Counted from the first letter of the stretch, positions 17,826 through 28,100 are shown. The stretch is DNA of 64,000 bases from Leucothrix arctica (GCF_003172895.1 NZ_QGKL01000042.1:310001-374000); one strand, 5' to 3'. Notes: a model not told the origin generated them from the letters alone. Program-made: numbers and translations.

Positions 17826-18480
17826 TCGACCCTAATAATTCTAAAACTTCGCCACCGTCAGGAATATCTTCTGCGTCATGAGTTACGAGTAATGTCGGAA
17901 TTTCTCGTGCTTGGACTCGCTCGTAAACGAACTGTCGAAATTGTTGGCGAAGTGCAGTATCGAGTTTTGAAAACGGCTCATCCATTAGCAGCGCTTGAGG
18001 CTCAGCCACCAGCGTACGTAAAAGACTAATACGAGCTCGTTGACCACCAGACAAAGTACTTGGATCTCTATCACAAAACCCACCTAATCCAGATTCATCT
18101 AAGATAGTTTCTATGGCAGCTCTGCGTGCGCTTTTACCACGCACTTCGGCTGGTAATGCATAAGCGAGATTTTCACCAACATTGAAGTGTGGAAATAACA
18201 AATCTTCTTGAAACAGGATACCAACGCGACGTTTTTCTGTCGGTAATAAATCAATACGAACATCACCTAAAATGGCTTCGCCTTCGATGTTAAATGTCGG
18301 TTGTGCAGCACCAATAAGCCAGTTTAAAACGGTAGACTTCCCAACGCCTGATGCCCCCATCAATGTTAGGATCTGACCTGACTTAATATCAAAATTAAGC
18401 GGTCCAACTAGCCTAGAGTTAACATCATCTTTAGTCTTTAAGTGACTGATTGAAAGGTTCTTAACGGAAAGAGTATTCAT
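17809..18480 (-). CDS. ynjD: ABC transporter ATP-binding protein, YnjD-like
   Basis: A 223-residue ATPase with Walker A 'GASGVGKST' (42-50), a Q-loop 'LFQEDLLFPH', the signature 'LSGGQRARISLLR' and Walker B 'ALLMDEPFSKLD', followed by the switch histidine in 'LLVTHDAED'. It energises import by the two-domain permease encoded 2 bases upstream. The 'FQEDLLFPHFNVGENL' segment is typical of the thiamine, iron and sulfate/molybdate importer families. Locus order points to YnjD. Confidence 0.85.
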   Translation of the reverse strand: MNTLSVKNLSISHLKTKDDVNSRLVGPLNFDIKSGQILTLMGASGVGKSTVLNWLIGAAQPTFNIEGEAILGDVRIDLLPTEKRRVGILFQEDLLFPHFNVGENLAYALPAEVRGKSARRAAIETILDESGLGGFCDRDPSTLSGGQRARISLLRTLVAEPQALLMDEPFSKLDTALRQQFRQFVYERVQAREIPTLLVTHDAEDIPDGGEVLELLGSIEKHV

Positions 18481-18482
18481 TA

Positions 18483-20159
18483 TTATTTAAGCCCTCGGCG
18501 GCTTCTCGCATACCAAGCGGTGAGTAAAGTAGCAGTCATAAATGCGCAAAGAGGTAACACCGCTTGCAGTAAGCTTTGTACAGCTAACACGCGGCGATTA
18601 CCGCCAGCACTGAGTGCTACTGCTTCTGTCGTCACTGTTTCGAAACGTCCACCACCTGCAAATAAGGTCGGTAGATACTGTGCCACACTAACCGCAAAGC
18701 CAATCGCCATCGCAGACAAAATAGGGCGTATTAGCATCGGCCACTTGACCTGCATACAGGCACAAAAATGGTTATGCCCCAATGCTTTAGCGGTGGTCAT
18801 GTATCTATTATCGAAGCTGTAGTATGGTCCTACTAACACCAAAATCATGTACGGAAATGTCCACGTTAAATGACTCCAAACCACACCAACCGCAGTACTG
18901 TCTAAGTTGAGCTGTAGCAGCACATGATACTGCGCGGCTGCGATGGGTAAGGATGGCAAAATTAGTGGGGCATACAGCCATCCGTGATGTCTTCTCGAAC
19001 CCCATTCTAACCATGCAAGCGTCAGCGGTAGAGCAATCATTACGGTACAGCCGCCAATCCAAAGTGCGGTAAACATTGGCTCAAAGTCAGCAGCCATCCA
19101 GCTTTTTAAACTAATGCTTGCTGGCCATAATTTTGGGAAAAACCAACCACCCGCAAAAGACCATAAAGCAAGAATTGCTAAGGCTAGCCAACCGGGAATA
19201 AATGCAACAATTCCTGACAGAGTAAAAGTGCTGTGTGCTCTACCAGCTTTACGAATACCACTTGGGTTTCGATATAACATTTTAGTGGCGCACCAAAGCA
19301 TGCGTCCAAGCATGATTAGCATACCCAGCAGGAGCATTAGACAAATTGCTGCTGCGCTACCTTTGGCTTGCGCCATCATGTCTGGGTCACTTAACCACTC
19401 CCAGCTAAGTACCGCTAGCGTAGGTGGCGTTGATGGCCCTAATATCACTGCCATATCCACTACGGACAAGCTGTACGCTAGTACTGCGACTAATGGCCAA
19501 CCCATTCTAGGGAGTAGCTGTGGGAGTAATACGGTTAGCCATACTTGTCGTCGTGAGTAACCTAAGCTGTTTGCCAGTGTAATTTGTCGTGAGATGACTT
19601 GTTCACCGAGCAATGTCGCCATTATCCAGAGCAAAAACCATGTTTCTTTAATTGCCATGGTTAGTGTTAGGGCAATCGCGTATGGGTCACGAATACTCAC
19701 CCAAGCAGGCGGGCTTCCCCATTCTAAAGCGTTTGCTAAACCACGTGCTAACCAACCCGAAGGTGCAATTAAGAACGCGATACCAATCGCAAAGGCAATG
19801 TGCGGAAAAGCTAAGAATACGGGTAATTGTCGTTGTACCAGAGACCAGCTTCGACTCGGGTATAACTTCATTGCGACCAAACTAGCAGCAATTAGCGCTA
19901 GTAGCGTCGAGCCAACGGCTGAACTAATCGTCGTTGCCGTCGCTTTTGTAAATTGGTTATCAGTCAGAAGCGACTGCCAAACCGCGAGATCAAGCGCAGG
20001 CCATAATACCCAAAGTAAACCGGGAATAATGGGTACGAGCGTTAAGCAAATACCGAGAAGCGCCAACAAAGAAGCGAGAGAAAACGGTCTCTCGCTTGCT
20101 TTGTTTGAACGACTATAGCTTGGCATAGCAGTGATTAACTGCCGTATCGTGTCAGCCAT
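18483..20159 (-). CDS. ynjC: ABC transporter permease with two fused permease domains, YnjC-like
   Basis: A 558-residue membrane protein with about 12 helices, made of two binding-protein-dependent permease units in one chain, as in YnjC, ThiP and FbpB. Each half carries an EAA-like loop: 'LANSLGYSRRQVWLTVLLPQLLP' in the first, and 'TAKALGHNHFCACMQVKWPMLI' in the second. The second is poorly conserved and cysteine-containing. Its start overlaps the end of the binding-protein gene by 25 bases. The substrate is unknown, as for the E. coli system. Confidence 0.85.
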   Translation of the reverse strand: MADTIRQLITAMPSYSRSNKASERPFSLASLLALLGICLTLVPIIPGLLWVLWPALDLAVWQSLLTDNQFTKATATTISSAVGSTLLALIAASLVAMKLYPSRSWSLVQRQLPVFLAFPHIAFAIGIAFLIAPSGWLARGLANALEWGSPPAWVSIRDPYAIALTLTMAIKETWFLLWIMATLLGEQVISRQITLANSLGYSRRQVWLTVLLPQLLPRMGWPLVAVLAYSLSVVDMAVILGPSTPPTLAVLSWEWLSDPDMMAQAKGSAAAICLMLLLGMLIMLGRMLWCATKMLYRNPSGIRKAGRAHSTFTLSGIVAFIPGWLALAILALWSFAGGWFFPKLWPASISLKSWMAADFEPMFTALWIGGCTVMIALPLTLAWLEWGSRRHHGWLYAPLILPSLPIAAAQYHVLLQLNLDSTAVGVVWSHLTWTFPYMILVLVGPYYSFDNRYMTTAKALGHNHFCACMQVKWPMLIRPILSAMAIGFAVSVAQYLPTLFAGGGRFETVTTEAVALSAGGNRRVLAVQSLLQAVLPLCAFMTATLLTAWYARSRRGLK

Positions 20160-21322
20160 TCTGCTTCCAGTGCTTCAACCCACGTTGCATTTGGCTCAGG
20201 TAGTGTCGGAACAACTTCATTCAAGCTGCCTGGCGCACGCTTTTTAAATACGGCTTGCTGCTCAACACTTAATTTTGTCACGTCTAACACAGAAGGGTCA
20301 CCCCATTTAGTGATATCTGCTTTGCGTACCTGGGCTTCTGGTGACATAAGGAAGTTAGCAAACACGGTTGCACCTTCTTTAGCATTCGCGTTGAACGGTA
20401 TTGCTACAAAGTGAATATTGCCGATTGTGCCTTTAGTAAAACCAAAGCTGTACACGCTTGGTGGCAACTGCTCTTTAACAATTAGGTTAGCCGCTTCGTT
20501 CGGGTTGAACGTTAGTGATAGCTTTAATTCGCCATCAGCAAGCTTTTGATTCATCTCAGTATTACTAGCAGGGAAGGCTTTACCTTTACGCCATGCTACC
20601 GGGTGTAATTTATCTAAGTAGTCCCAAAGTGGCTGACTAGCTACTGCAAAGGTATCTTTGTCTACAGGTACAGCAAGTACCGCTTTATCTTCGATCAACT
20701 CGCTCAAGACTTGCTTAAGGAATGTTGTCCCGTGAAAGTTTGGCGGCTTAGGATAGCTGACACGCCCAGGGTTTTTAGTCGCAAACTCCAACAGTTCAAC
20801 AGCAGAGCGTGGTGGCTCGGCGACTACATTCTTATCTGCTATGAAAGTTAGCTGTGCGCGACCCCAAGGAGCTTCTAAGCCATCAGTTGTTTCTGAGAAG
20901 TCTTTACGTACTGGCATGTTGGTATCAATAAAACTCCAGTTTGGTACAGATTCAGCCCAAGGGCCGTGTAACAAACCACCCGCTTTTAGTGCACGAAAGT
21001 TCTCACCATTAACCCACATAAGGTCAACAGAGCCACCTTCAGTGCGTCCTGCTTCTTTTTCAGTTTTAATGCGCTTAACGACTGCGCCTGCATCTGTGAT
21101 TTTAACGAGTTCAACATTGACGCCATACTGGTCTTTAACTTTGTCACCAGCCCATTCGATGTAACTGTTGATGTTTTCACTGCCGCCCCATGCGTTGAAG
21201 TAGACAGTTTGGCCTTTGGCCTTTTCCGTTAAAGCTTTCCAGTCATCGTCTGCAAAAGCGGCAGGAGAGAAAGTATTACTAACTACCAACAGTGCGGCAG
21301 CGCTTATTAAGCGTTTTTTCAT
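20135..21322 (-). CDS. ynjB: Periplasmic ABC transporter binding protein, YnjB-like
   Basis: A binding protein of about 395 residues. The start is taken at the inner ATG (21322), which has GGA eight bases upstream and gives a clean signal peptide (MKKRLISAAALLVVS, cleavage near 'AFA'). An ATG four codons earlier at 21334 is the alternative. The mature part begins 'GQTVYFNAWGGSENINSYIEWA' and resembles YnjB and the thiamine/spermidine/iron group of binding proteins. It is the first gene of a minus-strand operon ynjB-C-D-F. E. coli ynjE, a sulfurtransferase, is absent. I see no TPP riboswitch upstream, so a thiamine role is not supported. Confidence 0.8.
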   Translation of the reverse strand: MKKRLISAAALLVVSNTFSPAAFADDDWKALTEKAKGQTVYFNAWGGSENINSYIEWAGDKVKDQYGVNVELVKITDAGAVVKRIKTEKEAGRTEGGSVDLMWVNGENFRALKAGGLLHGPWAESVPNWSFIDTNMPVRKDFSETTDGLEAPWGRAQLTFIADKNVVAEPPRSAVELLEFATKNPGRVSYPKPPNFHGTTFLKQVLSELIEDKAVLAVPVDKDTFAVASQPLWDYLDKLHPVAWRKGKAFPASNTEMNQKLADGELKLSLTFNPNEAANLIVKEQLPPSVYSFGFTKGTIGNIHFVAIPFNANAKEGATVFANFLMSPEAQVRKADITKWGDPSVLDVTKLSVEQQAVFKKRAPGSLNEVVPTLPEPNATWVEALEAEWLTRYGS

Positions 21323-21334
21323 AAATGATTCCAT

Positions 21335-21628
21335 ACTCAGGACGTTATTTAAATTGGTTTATTATAACCACTATTAATAATGTGAAGGTGCCGTACGGCT
21401 ATACGCTGTTTTTGTTTATTCAGATGCGGTAGCGGTTAAAAGCACCGTTCAAAAATAACATTATTATGTACCAAGAGGCTAGCATGTCTGATATTTAGTC
21501 ACTCTTTGACTGACTAATCAATTATTTAAGGGCTATATGCTTGAATCTTTTTTGTTAAGTAGCGACAATGGTAAGTTCGATTGTGCGATTTTTCTCTCGT
21601 ATATAAACGTCGTCTTAGAGGTCACCAC
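21335..21628. other. Intergenic region between divergent ynjB and alaS
   Basis: Nearly 300 bases with no convincing gene. It must hold the promoters of the minus-strand ynj operon and of plus-strand alaS. No riboswitch, strong palindrome or terminator was recognised by eye. Confidence 0.4.
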
Positions 21629-24256
21629 ATGCAACGCAATAGCACTGCCGAAGTACGGCAGCAGTTTTTAGATTTTTATGCTCAAAAAGGGCATGAAATC
21701 GTACCTTCAAGTTCCTTAATTCCGGGTAACGACAAAACGTTGTTGTTTACCAATGCGGGTATGGTGCAATTTAAAGATTTATTTCTTGGTGAAGAAAAAC
21801 GTAGCTACACGCGAGCCGTAAGCTCACAGCGCTGCTTGCGCGCAGGTGGAAAGCACAATGACCTTGAGAATGTAGGGTATACCGCACGTCACCACACCTT
21901 CTTCGAAATGCTAGGTAACTTCAGCTTCGGTGATTACTTCAAAACAGAAGCAATCCATTACGGCTGGGAGTTTTTGACTCAAGTGCTTAAGCTACCTGCT
22001 GAAAAGTTACTTGTGACTGTTTACGCAGAAGATGACGAAGCAGCTAAGATTTGGGCAGAAGAAATTGGTGTTCCAGCTGACCGCATTATTCGCATCGGTG
22101 ATAAGCCGGGCAAGCGCTACGAGAGTGATAACTTTTGGGCGATGGGTGACACAGGCCCTTGTGGCCCATGTTCTGAAATCTTCTATGATCATGGAGAACA
22201 CATTTGGGGCGGCCCTCCAGGTTCTCCTGAAGAAGATGGCGATCGCTACATTGAAATCTGGAACATCGTATTCATGCAATACGAACGTTTCCCTGATGGC
22301 GAAATAAAGCCATTACCTAACCCGTCGATTGATACGGGTATGGGTTTAGAGCGTTTGTGCGCGATTTTGCAGAACGGTCACAGTAACTACGATATTGATT
22401 TGTTCCAGTACATCATCAAAAAAGTTGCTGAGATGACTGGAGTTACTGATCTTGAGAATGCATCGCTAAAAGTGATTGCAGATCATATACGTGCTTGTTC
22501 ATTCTTGATTTTGGATGGTGTTGTACCTTCGAATGAAGGTCGTGGTTATGTGCTACGTCGTATTATTCGTCGTGCAGCACGTCACGGGCATAAACTTGGT
22601 TTAGAAGGTGCGTTCTTCTACAAGTTGGTTCAATCATTGGTTGATCAAATGGGTGAGGCTTACCCAGACCTAGCAGCAGAACAGAAAAACATTGAGACAA
22701 TCCTGAAGAAAGAAGAGATTCGCTTCGGTGAGACACTTGATAAAGGCATGAAGCTACTGAGCGCTGAGATGGATGAAGTTGCTGAAGGCGGCGTCTTATC
22801 AGGTGAGGTAATCTTTAAGCTTTACGACACCTTTGGTTTTCCATTCGACCTAACCGCAGACATCGCTCGCGAAAAAGGCTTGAGCATTGATGATGCTGGT
22901 TTTGAAGCAGCAATGGAAAAGCAGAAAGAAACAGCCCGTGCAGCAGGTAAGTTTGGTACAGACTACACCGCTAAATTGGATGTTGACGGTGAGACTGACT
23001 TTACAGGCTATGACTCCGTAACGGGCCAAGGCAGTAAAGTAATTGGATTATTCGTTGAAGGCGAAGCGGTTGAGTCAATTACTGAAGGCCAAACAGCTAG
23101 TGTTGTGCTAGATACAACGCCATTCTACGCTGAGTCAGGTGGTCAAATTGGTGATAACGGTCAGCTCCTCGCAGCAGATATTGCGTTTGTTGTAAAAGAC
23201 ACGCAAAAGCAAGGTGATGTTTTCATTCACCAAGGTGAGCTTGCACAAGGCACCTTAGCGATTGGTGATACCGTTGAGACTGAAGTAAACGAAGAGCGTC
23301 GCCAAGCGATCGTTTTGAATCACTCGGGCACTCACTTACTGCACGAAGCATTACGCGAAGTGTTGGGTGAGCATGTACAGCAGAAAGGATCACTGGTAAC
23401 GGAAGATCGTTTGCGTTTTGACTTTGCTCATGGCGAAGCAGTAACGGCTGGACAAATCGCTCAGATCGAAACACTCGTTAATGATGAGATTCGTAAAAAC
23501 TCATCAACAGAGTCTGAAATCACTAATATGGATCGCGCTAAAGAAAAGGGTGCTATGGCCCTGTTTGGTGAGAAGTATGGTGATGAAGTTCGCGTGCTAA
23601 CTATCGGTTTCTCAACGGAACTCTGCGGTGGTGTACACGTACAACGCTCTGGTGATATCGGCTTGCTAAAAGTTATTAGTGAAGGTGGTGTGGCAGCGGG
23701 TGTTCGTCGTATTGAAGCAGTGACAGGTGCTAACGCACTGGCATGGTTAGATGATCGGGAAGCACAGCTGTTAAGGGTTGCTGCAACGGTTAAGTCTAGC
23801 CCTCAAGATGCTTCTGAAAAAGTGGCTCAGTTATTTGATAAGTCTAAGCAACTAGAAAAAGAACTGGACCAGCTTAAAGCAAAACTGGCTTCTCAAGCAG
23901 GTAACGATTTGGCTTCTAGCGCAATAGAGATCAATGGTATTAAAGTCCTTGCTGCCAATTTAGAAGGCGCTGATCCTAAGTCACTCCGCGATACGGTTGA
24001 TCAGTTAAAGAATAAACTAGGTAAAGCCGCCGTCATTATTGCAACGGTTCAGGGCGACAAAGTGAGTTTGGTTGCAGGTGTAACCAAGGCTGAAACTGGC
24101 ACCATCAAAGCAGGCGAGTTACTAGCGCATGTGGCTAAGCAAATCGATGGTAAAGGTGGCGGTCGTCCTGACATGGCACAAGGTGGCGGTAATAATCCAG
24201 CAGCATTGCCTGAGGCGCTGGATTCTGTTGTAAATTGGGTTAAGGAACGCACGTAA
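21629..24256 (+). CDS. alaS: Alanyl-tRNA synthetase
   Basis: The 875-residue enzyme charges tRNA-Ala and edits misacylated Ser and Gly. The start is ATG 21629, which has AGAGG eight bases upstream and matches the usual N-terminus ([16 protein letters not shown]); an earlier in-frame start at 21581 would add 16 unrelated residues. The class II core has '[15 protein letters not shown]' and '[18 protein letters not shown]'. The editing domain carries '[13 protein letters not shown]' and the '[13 protein letters not shown]' zinc/editing motif, and the C-terminal domain ends with '[13 protein letters not shown]'-like Gly-rich sequence. lysC follows directly, and csrA is downstream, the order usual in Gammaproteobacteria. 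Confidence 0.98.
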   Translation: MQRNSTAEVRQQFLDFYAQKGHEIVPSSSLIPGNDKTLLFTNAGMVQFKDLFLGEEKRSYTRAVSSQRCLRAGGKHNDLENVGYTARHHTFFEMLGNFSFGDYFKTEAIHYGWEFLTQVLKLPAEKLLVTVYAEDDEAAKIWAEEIGVPADRIIRIGDKPGKRYESDNFWAMGDTGPCGPCSEIFYDHGEHIWGGPPGSPEEDGDRYIEIWNIVFMQYERFPDGEIKPLPNPSIDTGMGLERLCAILQNGHSNYDIDLFQYIIKKVAEMTGVTDLENASLKVIADHIRACSFLILDGVVPSNEGRGYVLRRIIRRAARHGHKLGLEGAFFYKLVQSLVDQMGEAYPDLAAEQKNIETILKKEEIRFGETLDKGMKLLSAEMDEVAEGGVLSGEVIFKLYDTFGFPFDLTADIAREKGLSIDDAGFEAAMEKQKETARAAGKFGTDYTAKLDVDGETDFTGYDSVTGQGSKVIGLFVEGEAVESITEGQTASVVLDTTPFYAESGGQIGDNGQLLAADIAFVVKDTQKQGDVFIHQGELAQGTLAIGDTVETEVNEERRQAIVLNHSGTHLLHEALREVLGEHVQQKGSLVTEDRLRFDFAHGEAVTAGQIAQIETLVNDEIRKNSSTESEITNMDRAKEKGAMALFGEKYGDEVRVLTIGFSTELCGGVHVQRSGDIGLLKVISEGGVAAGVRRIEAVTGANALAWLDDREAQLLRVAATVKSSPQDASEKVAQLFDKSKQLEKELDQLKAKLASQAGNDLASSAIEINGIKVLAANLEGADPKSLRDTVDQLKNKLGKAAVIIATVQGDKVSLVAGVTKAETGTIKAGELLAHVAKQIDGKGGGRPDMAQGGGNNPAALPEALDSVVNWVKERT

Positions 24257-25489
24257 ATGGCTCTTATAGTTCAAAAATATGGAGGGACTTCTGTTGGAAG
24301 TCCTGATCGCATCAAGGAAGTGGCTAAGCGTGTAAAACGCTGGCGCGAGCGCGGTGACGATATTGTAGTGGTTGTATCTGCGATGTCAGGTGAGACTAAC
24401 CGCTTAGTCGGGTTGATTAACGACCTAAACACAAATGGCTCATCTCGTGAGAAAGACGTTGTGTTGTCGACCGGTGAGCAAGTGACGATGGGACTTTTAT
24501 CACTGGCGCTTGAGTCGATTGACTGCCCAGCGAAGTCTTACACGGGTCGTCAAGCAGGCATTATTACTAACAGTGCGCACAGTAAAGCGCGTATTGAAAG
24601 TATTGATGAAGCACCGATTCGTAAAGACTTGTCTGAAGGTAAAGTCATTATCGTGGCTGGTTTCCAGGGTGTTGATGGCGAAGGTAATATTACGACACTA
24701 GGTCGTGGTGGTTCTGATACGACAGCAGTTGCACTAGCGGTCGCACTAAAAGCTGACGAATGCCAAATTTATACGGATGTTGACGGTGTCTATACTACAG
24801 ACCCTCGTGTGGTTGCTGATGCAACGCATATCCCAAAATTGGCCTTGGAAGAAATGCTAGAAATGGCAAGTCAGGGTTCTAAAGTTTTGCAGATTCGCGC
24901 GGTTGAGTTTGCTTATAAATATGATATGCCGATTCGCGTGCTTTCGAGCTTCGACGACGGTGACAATGGTAAGAGTACGCTAGTAACGCGTGAGGAAGAT
25001 ATAATGGAACAGGTAATGGTTCGTGGTGTGGCATTTAACCGTGATGAGGCTCAACTCACCATCAAAGGTGTACCTGACACACCGGGTGTCGCGTTTGAAA
25101 TATTAGGCCCAATTTCTGACGCAAATATTGAAGTGGATATGATTCTTCAAAACATCGGGACCGATGGCACAACTGACTTCACGTTTACAATCAACCGTGC
25201 AGATTACTCTGAAGCGATGTCTATCCTGAAGGCGACTGGCAAGACCTTAGGCGCATCTGAGTGCAAAGGTGATGACCGTATCGCTAAAGTATCTATTGTA
25301 GGTGCTGGTATGCGTTCACATGCGGGAGTTGCGACTGAAATGTTTAAGGCACTGTCTAAAGAAGGCATCAACTTACGTATGATCTCTACCTCAGAAATCA
25401 AAATCTCTGTTGTTGTGGATGAGAAGTACCTTGAATTAGCTGTTAGAACACTTCATGAAGCGTTTGGTTTAGGAAGTAAAGCTGTTTAA
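24257..25489 (+). CDS. lysC: Aspartate kinase
   Basis: A 410-residue monofunctional aspartokinase that phosphorylates aspartate, the first step towards Lys, Thr, Met and diaminopimelate. The N-terminus has the signature 'VQKYGGTSVGSPDRI', later 'TLGRGGSDTTAVALAVAL' and 'DVDGVYTTDPRVV'. Two ACT domains at about 265-405 ('GVPDTPGVAFEILGPISDANI' and 'GAGMRSHAGVATEMFKAL') indicate feedback control, probably by Lys and/or Thr as in other alpha/beta-type enzymes. The ATG follows the alaS stop without a gap, so the two are translated from one message. Confidence 0.97.
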   Translation: MALIVQKYGGTSVGSPDRIKEVAKRVKRWRERGDDIVVVVSAMSGETNRLVGLINDLNTNGSSREKDVVLSTGEQVTMGLLSLALESIDCPAKSYTGRQAGIITNSAHSKARIESIDEAPIRKDLSEGKVIIVAGFQGVDGEGNITTLGRGGSDTTAVALAVALKADECQIYTDVDGVYTTDPRVVADATHIPKLALEEMLEMASQGSKVLQIRAVEFAYKYDMPIRVLSSFDDGDNGKSTLVTREEDIMEQVMVRGVAFNRDEAQLTIKGVPDTPGVAFEILGPISDANIEVDMILQNIGTDGTTDFTFTINRADYSEAMSILKATGKTLGASECKGDDRIAKVSIVGAGMRSHAGVATEMFKALSKEGINLRMISTSEIKISVVVDEKYLELAVRTLHEAFGLGSKAV

Positions 25490-25564
25490 TATCTCGCTAA
25501 TAAAAAGAATTAATTAAGTGTGAGTTCAGCTAAATTATGAGAACTTCATAACGACTTTGCCCAT

Positions 25565-25580
25565 GTTGTATCTATACAAC
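25565..25580. promoter_or_regulatory. Perfect palindrome upstream of csrA
   Basis: GTTGTAT, CT, ATACAAC forms a 16-base perfect inverted repeat about 90 bases before csrA. It could be a binding site for a dimeric regulator or part of a promoter region. There is no T tract, so it does not look like the lysC terminator. Confidence 0.35.
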
Positions 25581-25671
25581 AATATAAAATAATTTAGACC
25601 ATGGGTGAATAGTCGGGATTGAAGCCGAAAGGCAACAGGGCAGTAAAACAAAATTAAACGGAGAATTAGGG

Positions 25672-25908
25672 ATGTTGATTCTAACGCGTAGGGTCGGGGA
25701 AACACTCATGATAGGGGATGATGTGAGTGTGACGGTATTGGGGGTTAAGGGAAATCAAGTACGAATCGGTATTGATGCACCTAAAGATGTAGCGGTTCAT
25801 CGCGAAGAGATTTACGACAGAATCCGTGATGAAGCAGCCATTAATAATTCCGAGAATACTGATAATACTAAAACCGAATTAGAAATAGATAACACCACTC
25901 AAAACTAA
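25672..25908 (+). CDS. csrA: Carbon storage regulator CsrA (RsmA)
   Basis: A 78-residue mRNA-binding dimer that represses or activates translation by binding GGA motifs in leaders. The core is standard: '[38 protein letters not shown]' (described as residues 1-38), with R44 in '[12 protein letters not shown]' needed for RNA contact. The tail after residue about 60 is 15-20 residues longer than in E. coli CsrA (61 residues) and is rich in Asn, Thr and Glu. Its own start region has ACGGA (25658-25662) and AGGGA overlapping the ATG (25668-25672), which suggests self-repression. The tRNA-Ser gene often found after csrA is not here. Confidence 0.97.
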   Translation: MLILTRRVGETLMIGDDVSVTVLGVKGNQVRIGIDAPKDVAVHREEIYDRIRDEAAINNSENTDNTKTELEIDNTTQN

Positions 25909-25917
25909 ACCAAATTA

Positions 25918-25955
25918 TTCCAGCTGTCAGGTCGCATCAGATCTGACTACTGGAA
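25918..25955. other. Imperfect stem-loop 3' of csrA
   Basis: TTCCAG (25918-25923) pairs with CTGGAA (25950-25955), and inside it GTCAG (25926-25930) pairs with CTGAC (25943-25947). No T run follows, so termination by this structure alone is uncertain. It may shape the 3' end of the csrA transcript. Confidence 0.35.
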
Positions 25956-26078
25956 CTAGTTACTTGTCAGTCATTTCAAAAGACATCCTTTGCTGGTAGT
26001 CTTGCTAAAACATGATGCACCATCTGGGTATGAATTTCTTTCGCACCCGCAGAAACAAATTTGGAATAGGACTTTCTC

Positions 26079-28049
26079 ATGGCAAAAGTATGGCAAGATA
26101 TTGCCGATAAGCTCTCGATGAAAACCATTATTGCTGCGCTACTCTTCATGATAGCGGGCGCTTATATTGCCACTCAAACACCCAGTATTGCCATCAGTTG
26201 GGTCGTTATCATTCTCCTCTTCACTATTTACCTTTTTGTCTTTGAAATCGTTGACGTTGATGTTGCCGCTATTTTAATTATGGTGCTACTCGGCTTGTCG
26301 ACATTACTCGCGCCTGTGATGGGTCTAGAGGAAGGCTTGGTTGATAGTTCAAAATTGTTTAATGGTTTCTCTAGTAACGCCGTCATGTCGATCATAGCTG
26401 TCATGATTATTGGTGCGGGTCTTGATAAAACAGGGGTAATGGGGAAGGTTGCTACGCTTATATTACAAGCGGGCGGCACAAACGAAAAACGTATTATTCC
26501 AATTATCTCCAGCACTGTCGGTGTTATTTCATCGTTTATGCAAAACGTGGGCGCTGCAGCTCTATTCTTACCCGTTGTCTCACGCATCTCCGCTCGTTCT
26601 GGCTTACCAATATCTCGTCTGCTTATGCCGATGGGCTTCTGTGCCATCTTGGGTGGTACGGTGACAATGGTGGGCTCTTCACCATTGATACTCTTGAATG
26701 ACTTATTAGAAACATCTAACCAAACACTATCACCTGATAAACAGATGGAAGCCTTTGGTTTATTTGATGTGACGCCTATTGGCTTGGCGTTAGTACTTAC
26801 CGGTATCTTATACTTTGTAATCGCAGGACGTTATGTACTTCCGGTCACTAAGCAAGAGAAGATTGATAACTCCGGTCATGGTACGCAGCAATATTTCGAA
26901 GATGTCTACGGTATCAACTACAACATCTTTGAAGTCGTTTTACCGCCTGATTGTAACTTGGTCAATCAACACCTCGACGATGTTGAAACAGACTATCGTA
27001 TTCGTATCGTTGCTTCTAAAGTAGGTAATCAAGTTAAAATTGGCCCGGGTGCTTTGGATCGTGAGACTGATTTTGAAGGCAATATGGTGTTAGGTATTGT
27101 TGCAGCACCTGAAGATTTGGACGCCTTCGCCGAAAAATACAACCTATGGAAGCATAAAGAGATCAAAGTCTTCTCTGAGGCTTTGTCTGCGGCTAAGTCT
27201 GGAATGGCTGAGATTGTTATTCCACCGGGCTCTACACTCGTTGGAAAGAGCGCTCGAGATGTGTGGATGCGTAAAGTCTACGGTATCGCTATGGTTGGCT
27301 TACACCGAGCGGGAAAAACATTGCGTGAAGGCGAAGATATACGAAGCATGCCGCTACAGTCTGGCGACACTCTGGTTGTTCATTCGACATGGTCAACACT
27401 GGCACGTTTAGAGAAAGATCCAAACTTTGTTGTTGTTTCAACAGAGTTCCCACACGAAGAGTTTCGTCCTCAAAAGATAATTTGGGCAGGTATCTTTTTC
27501 TCTATTGCACTGGCTTTGGTGCTGTTCTCAGATATTCGTTTATCGATTGCACTATTAACGGGTGCGCTAGGCATGGTGCTTAGTGGCGTATTGCGGATGG
27601 ATGAGGCTTACCAAGCCGTTTCTTGGAAGACCGTATTTTTATTAGCCAGTCTGATTCCACTAGGAATGGCGGTCGAAAGCTCAGGAACTGCCGCTTGGAT
27701 TGCTCAACTGACCTTGCAAGTGGTCGGTGATATGCCACCTATCGTGATTCAGACGTCTATCGCCATACTAGCGACGTTCTTTACATTGGTAATGTCTAAC
27801 GTAGGTGCAACCGTGTTATTGGTGCCACTAGCGGTTAACATTGCGAATGGTGTAGGTGCTGACCCTGCAATCTATGCCCTGACGGTTGCGATTGCGACTT
27901 CGAACTCATTTTTGATACCGACACATCAGGTGAATGCTTTGATAATGGGACCGGGTGGGTATCGTGTCCCTGACTTCATTAAAGCGGGTAGTGTGATGAC
28001 TATCTTATTTTTGATCGTATCTATGACAATGATGTGGCTTATTTTCTGA
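26079..28049 (+). CDS. SLC13/DASS family permease with two TrkA-C domains
   Basis: A 656-residue membrane protein. Helices at about 15-265 and 480-655 flank a cytoplasmic region at about 275-460 with two RCK_C/TrkA-C regulatory domains ('GPGALDRETDFEGNMVLGIVA', described in part, and 'PPGSTLVGKSARDVWMRKVYG'). The two membrane halves carry the repeated family motifs, with 'FMQNVGAAALFLPVV' in the first and 'VMSNVGATVLLVPLAVNIA' in the second, both holding the Asn-centred Na+/substrate sites. Members transport sulfate or other divalent anions with Na+; the substrate here is not determined. It has its own terminator and is not in an operon. Confidence 0.85.
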   Translation: MAKVWQDIADKLSMKTIIAALLFMIAGAYIATQTPSIAISWVVIILLFTIYLFVFEIVDVDVAAILIMVLLGLSTLLAPVMGLEEGLVDSSKLFNGFSSNAVMSIIAVMIIGAGLDKTGVMGKVATLILQAGGTNEKRIIPIISSTVGVISSFMQNVGAAALFLPVVSRISARSGLPISRLLMPMGFCAILGGTVTMVGSSPLILLNDLLETSNQTLSPDKQMEAFGLFDVTPIGLALVLTGILYFVIAGRYVLPVTKQEKIDNSGHGTQQYFEDVYGINYNIFEVVLPPDCNLVNQHLDDVETDYRIRIVASKVGNQVKIGPGALDRETDFEGNMVLGIVAAPEDLDAFAEKYNLWKHKEIKVFSEALSAAKSGMAEIVIPPGSTLVGKSARDVWMRKVYGIAMVGLHRAGKTLREGEDIRSMPLQSGDTLVVHSTWSTLARLEKDPNFVVVSTEFPHEEFRPQKIIWAGIFFSIALALVLFSDIRLSIALLTGALGMVLSGVLRMDEAYQAVSWKTVFLLASLIPLGMAVESSGTAAWIAQLTLQVVGDMPPIVIQTSIAILATFFTLVMSNVGATVLLVPLAVNIANGVGADPAIYALTVAIATSNSFLIPTHQVNALIMGPGGYRVPDFIKAGSVMTILFLIVSMTMMWLIF

Positions 28050-28070
28050 GTTTACTTGTCCAAACTTCAA

Positions 28071-28100
28071 AGGCGCTAACGTAATGTTAAGCGCCTTTTT
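28071..28100 (+). terminator. Intrinsic terminator of the SLC13 permease gene
   Basis: GGCGCT (28072-28077) pairs with AGCGCC (28090-28095), extended by further AT pairs, and is followed by T5. It lies about 20 bases after the stop codon. Confidence 0.85.

Noticed and set aside
21323-21628. TPP riboswitch before the ynjB-like gene
   Set aside because: The thiamine-box motifs (CTGAGA and the ACCTGA-type element) are absent in this region.
22007-22279. Minus-strand frame inside alaS
   Set aside because: Shadow of a highly conserved coding gene on the other strand.
25909-26078. tRNA-Ser gene after csrA
   Set aside because: No cloverleaf or GTTCGAATC-type T-loop is present; only the imperfect hairpin was found.
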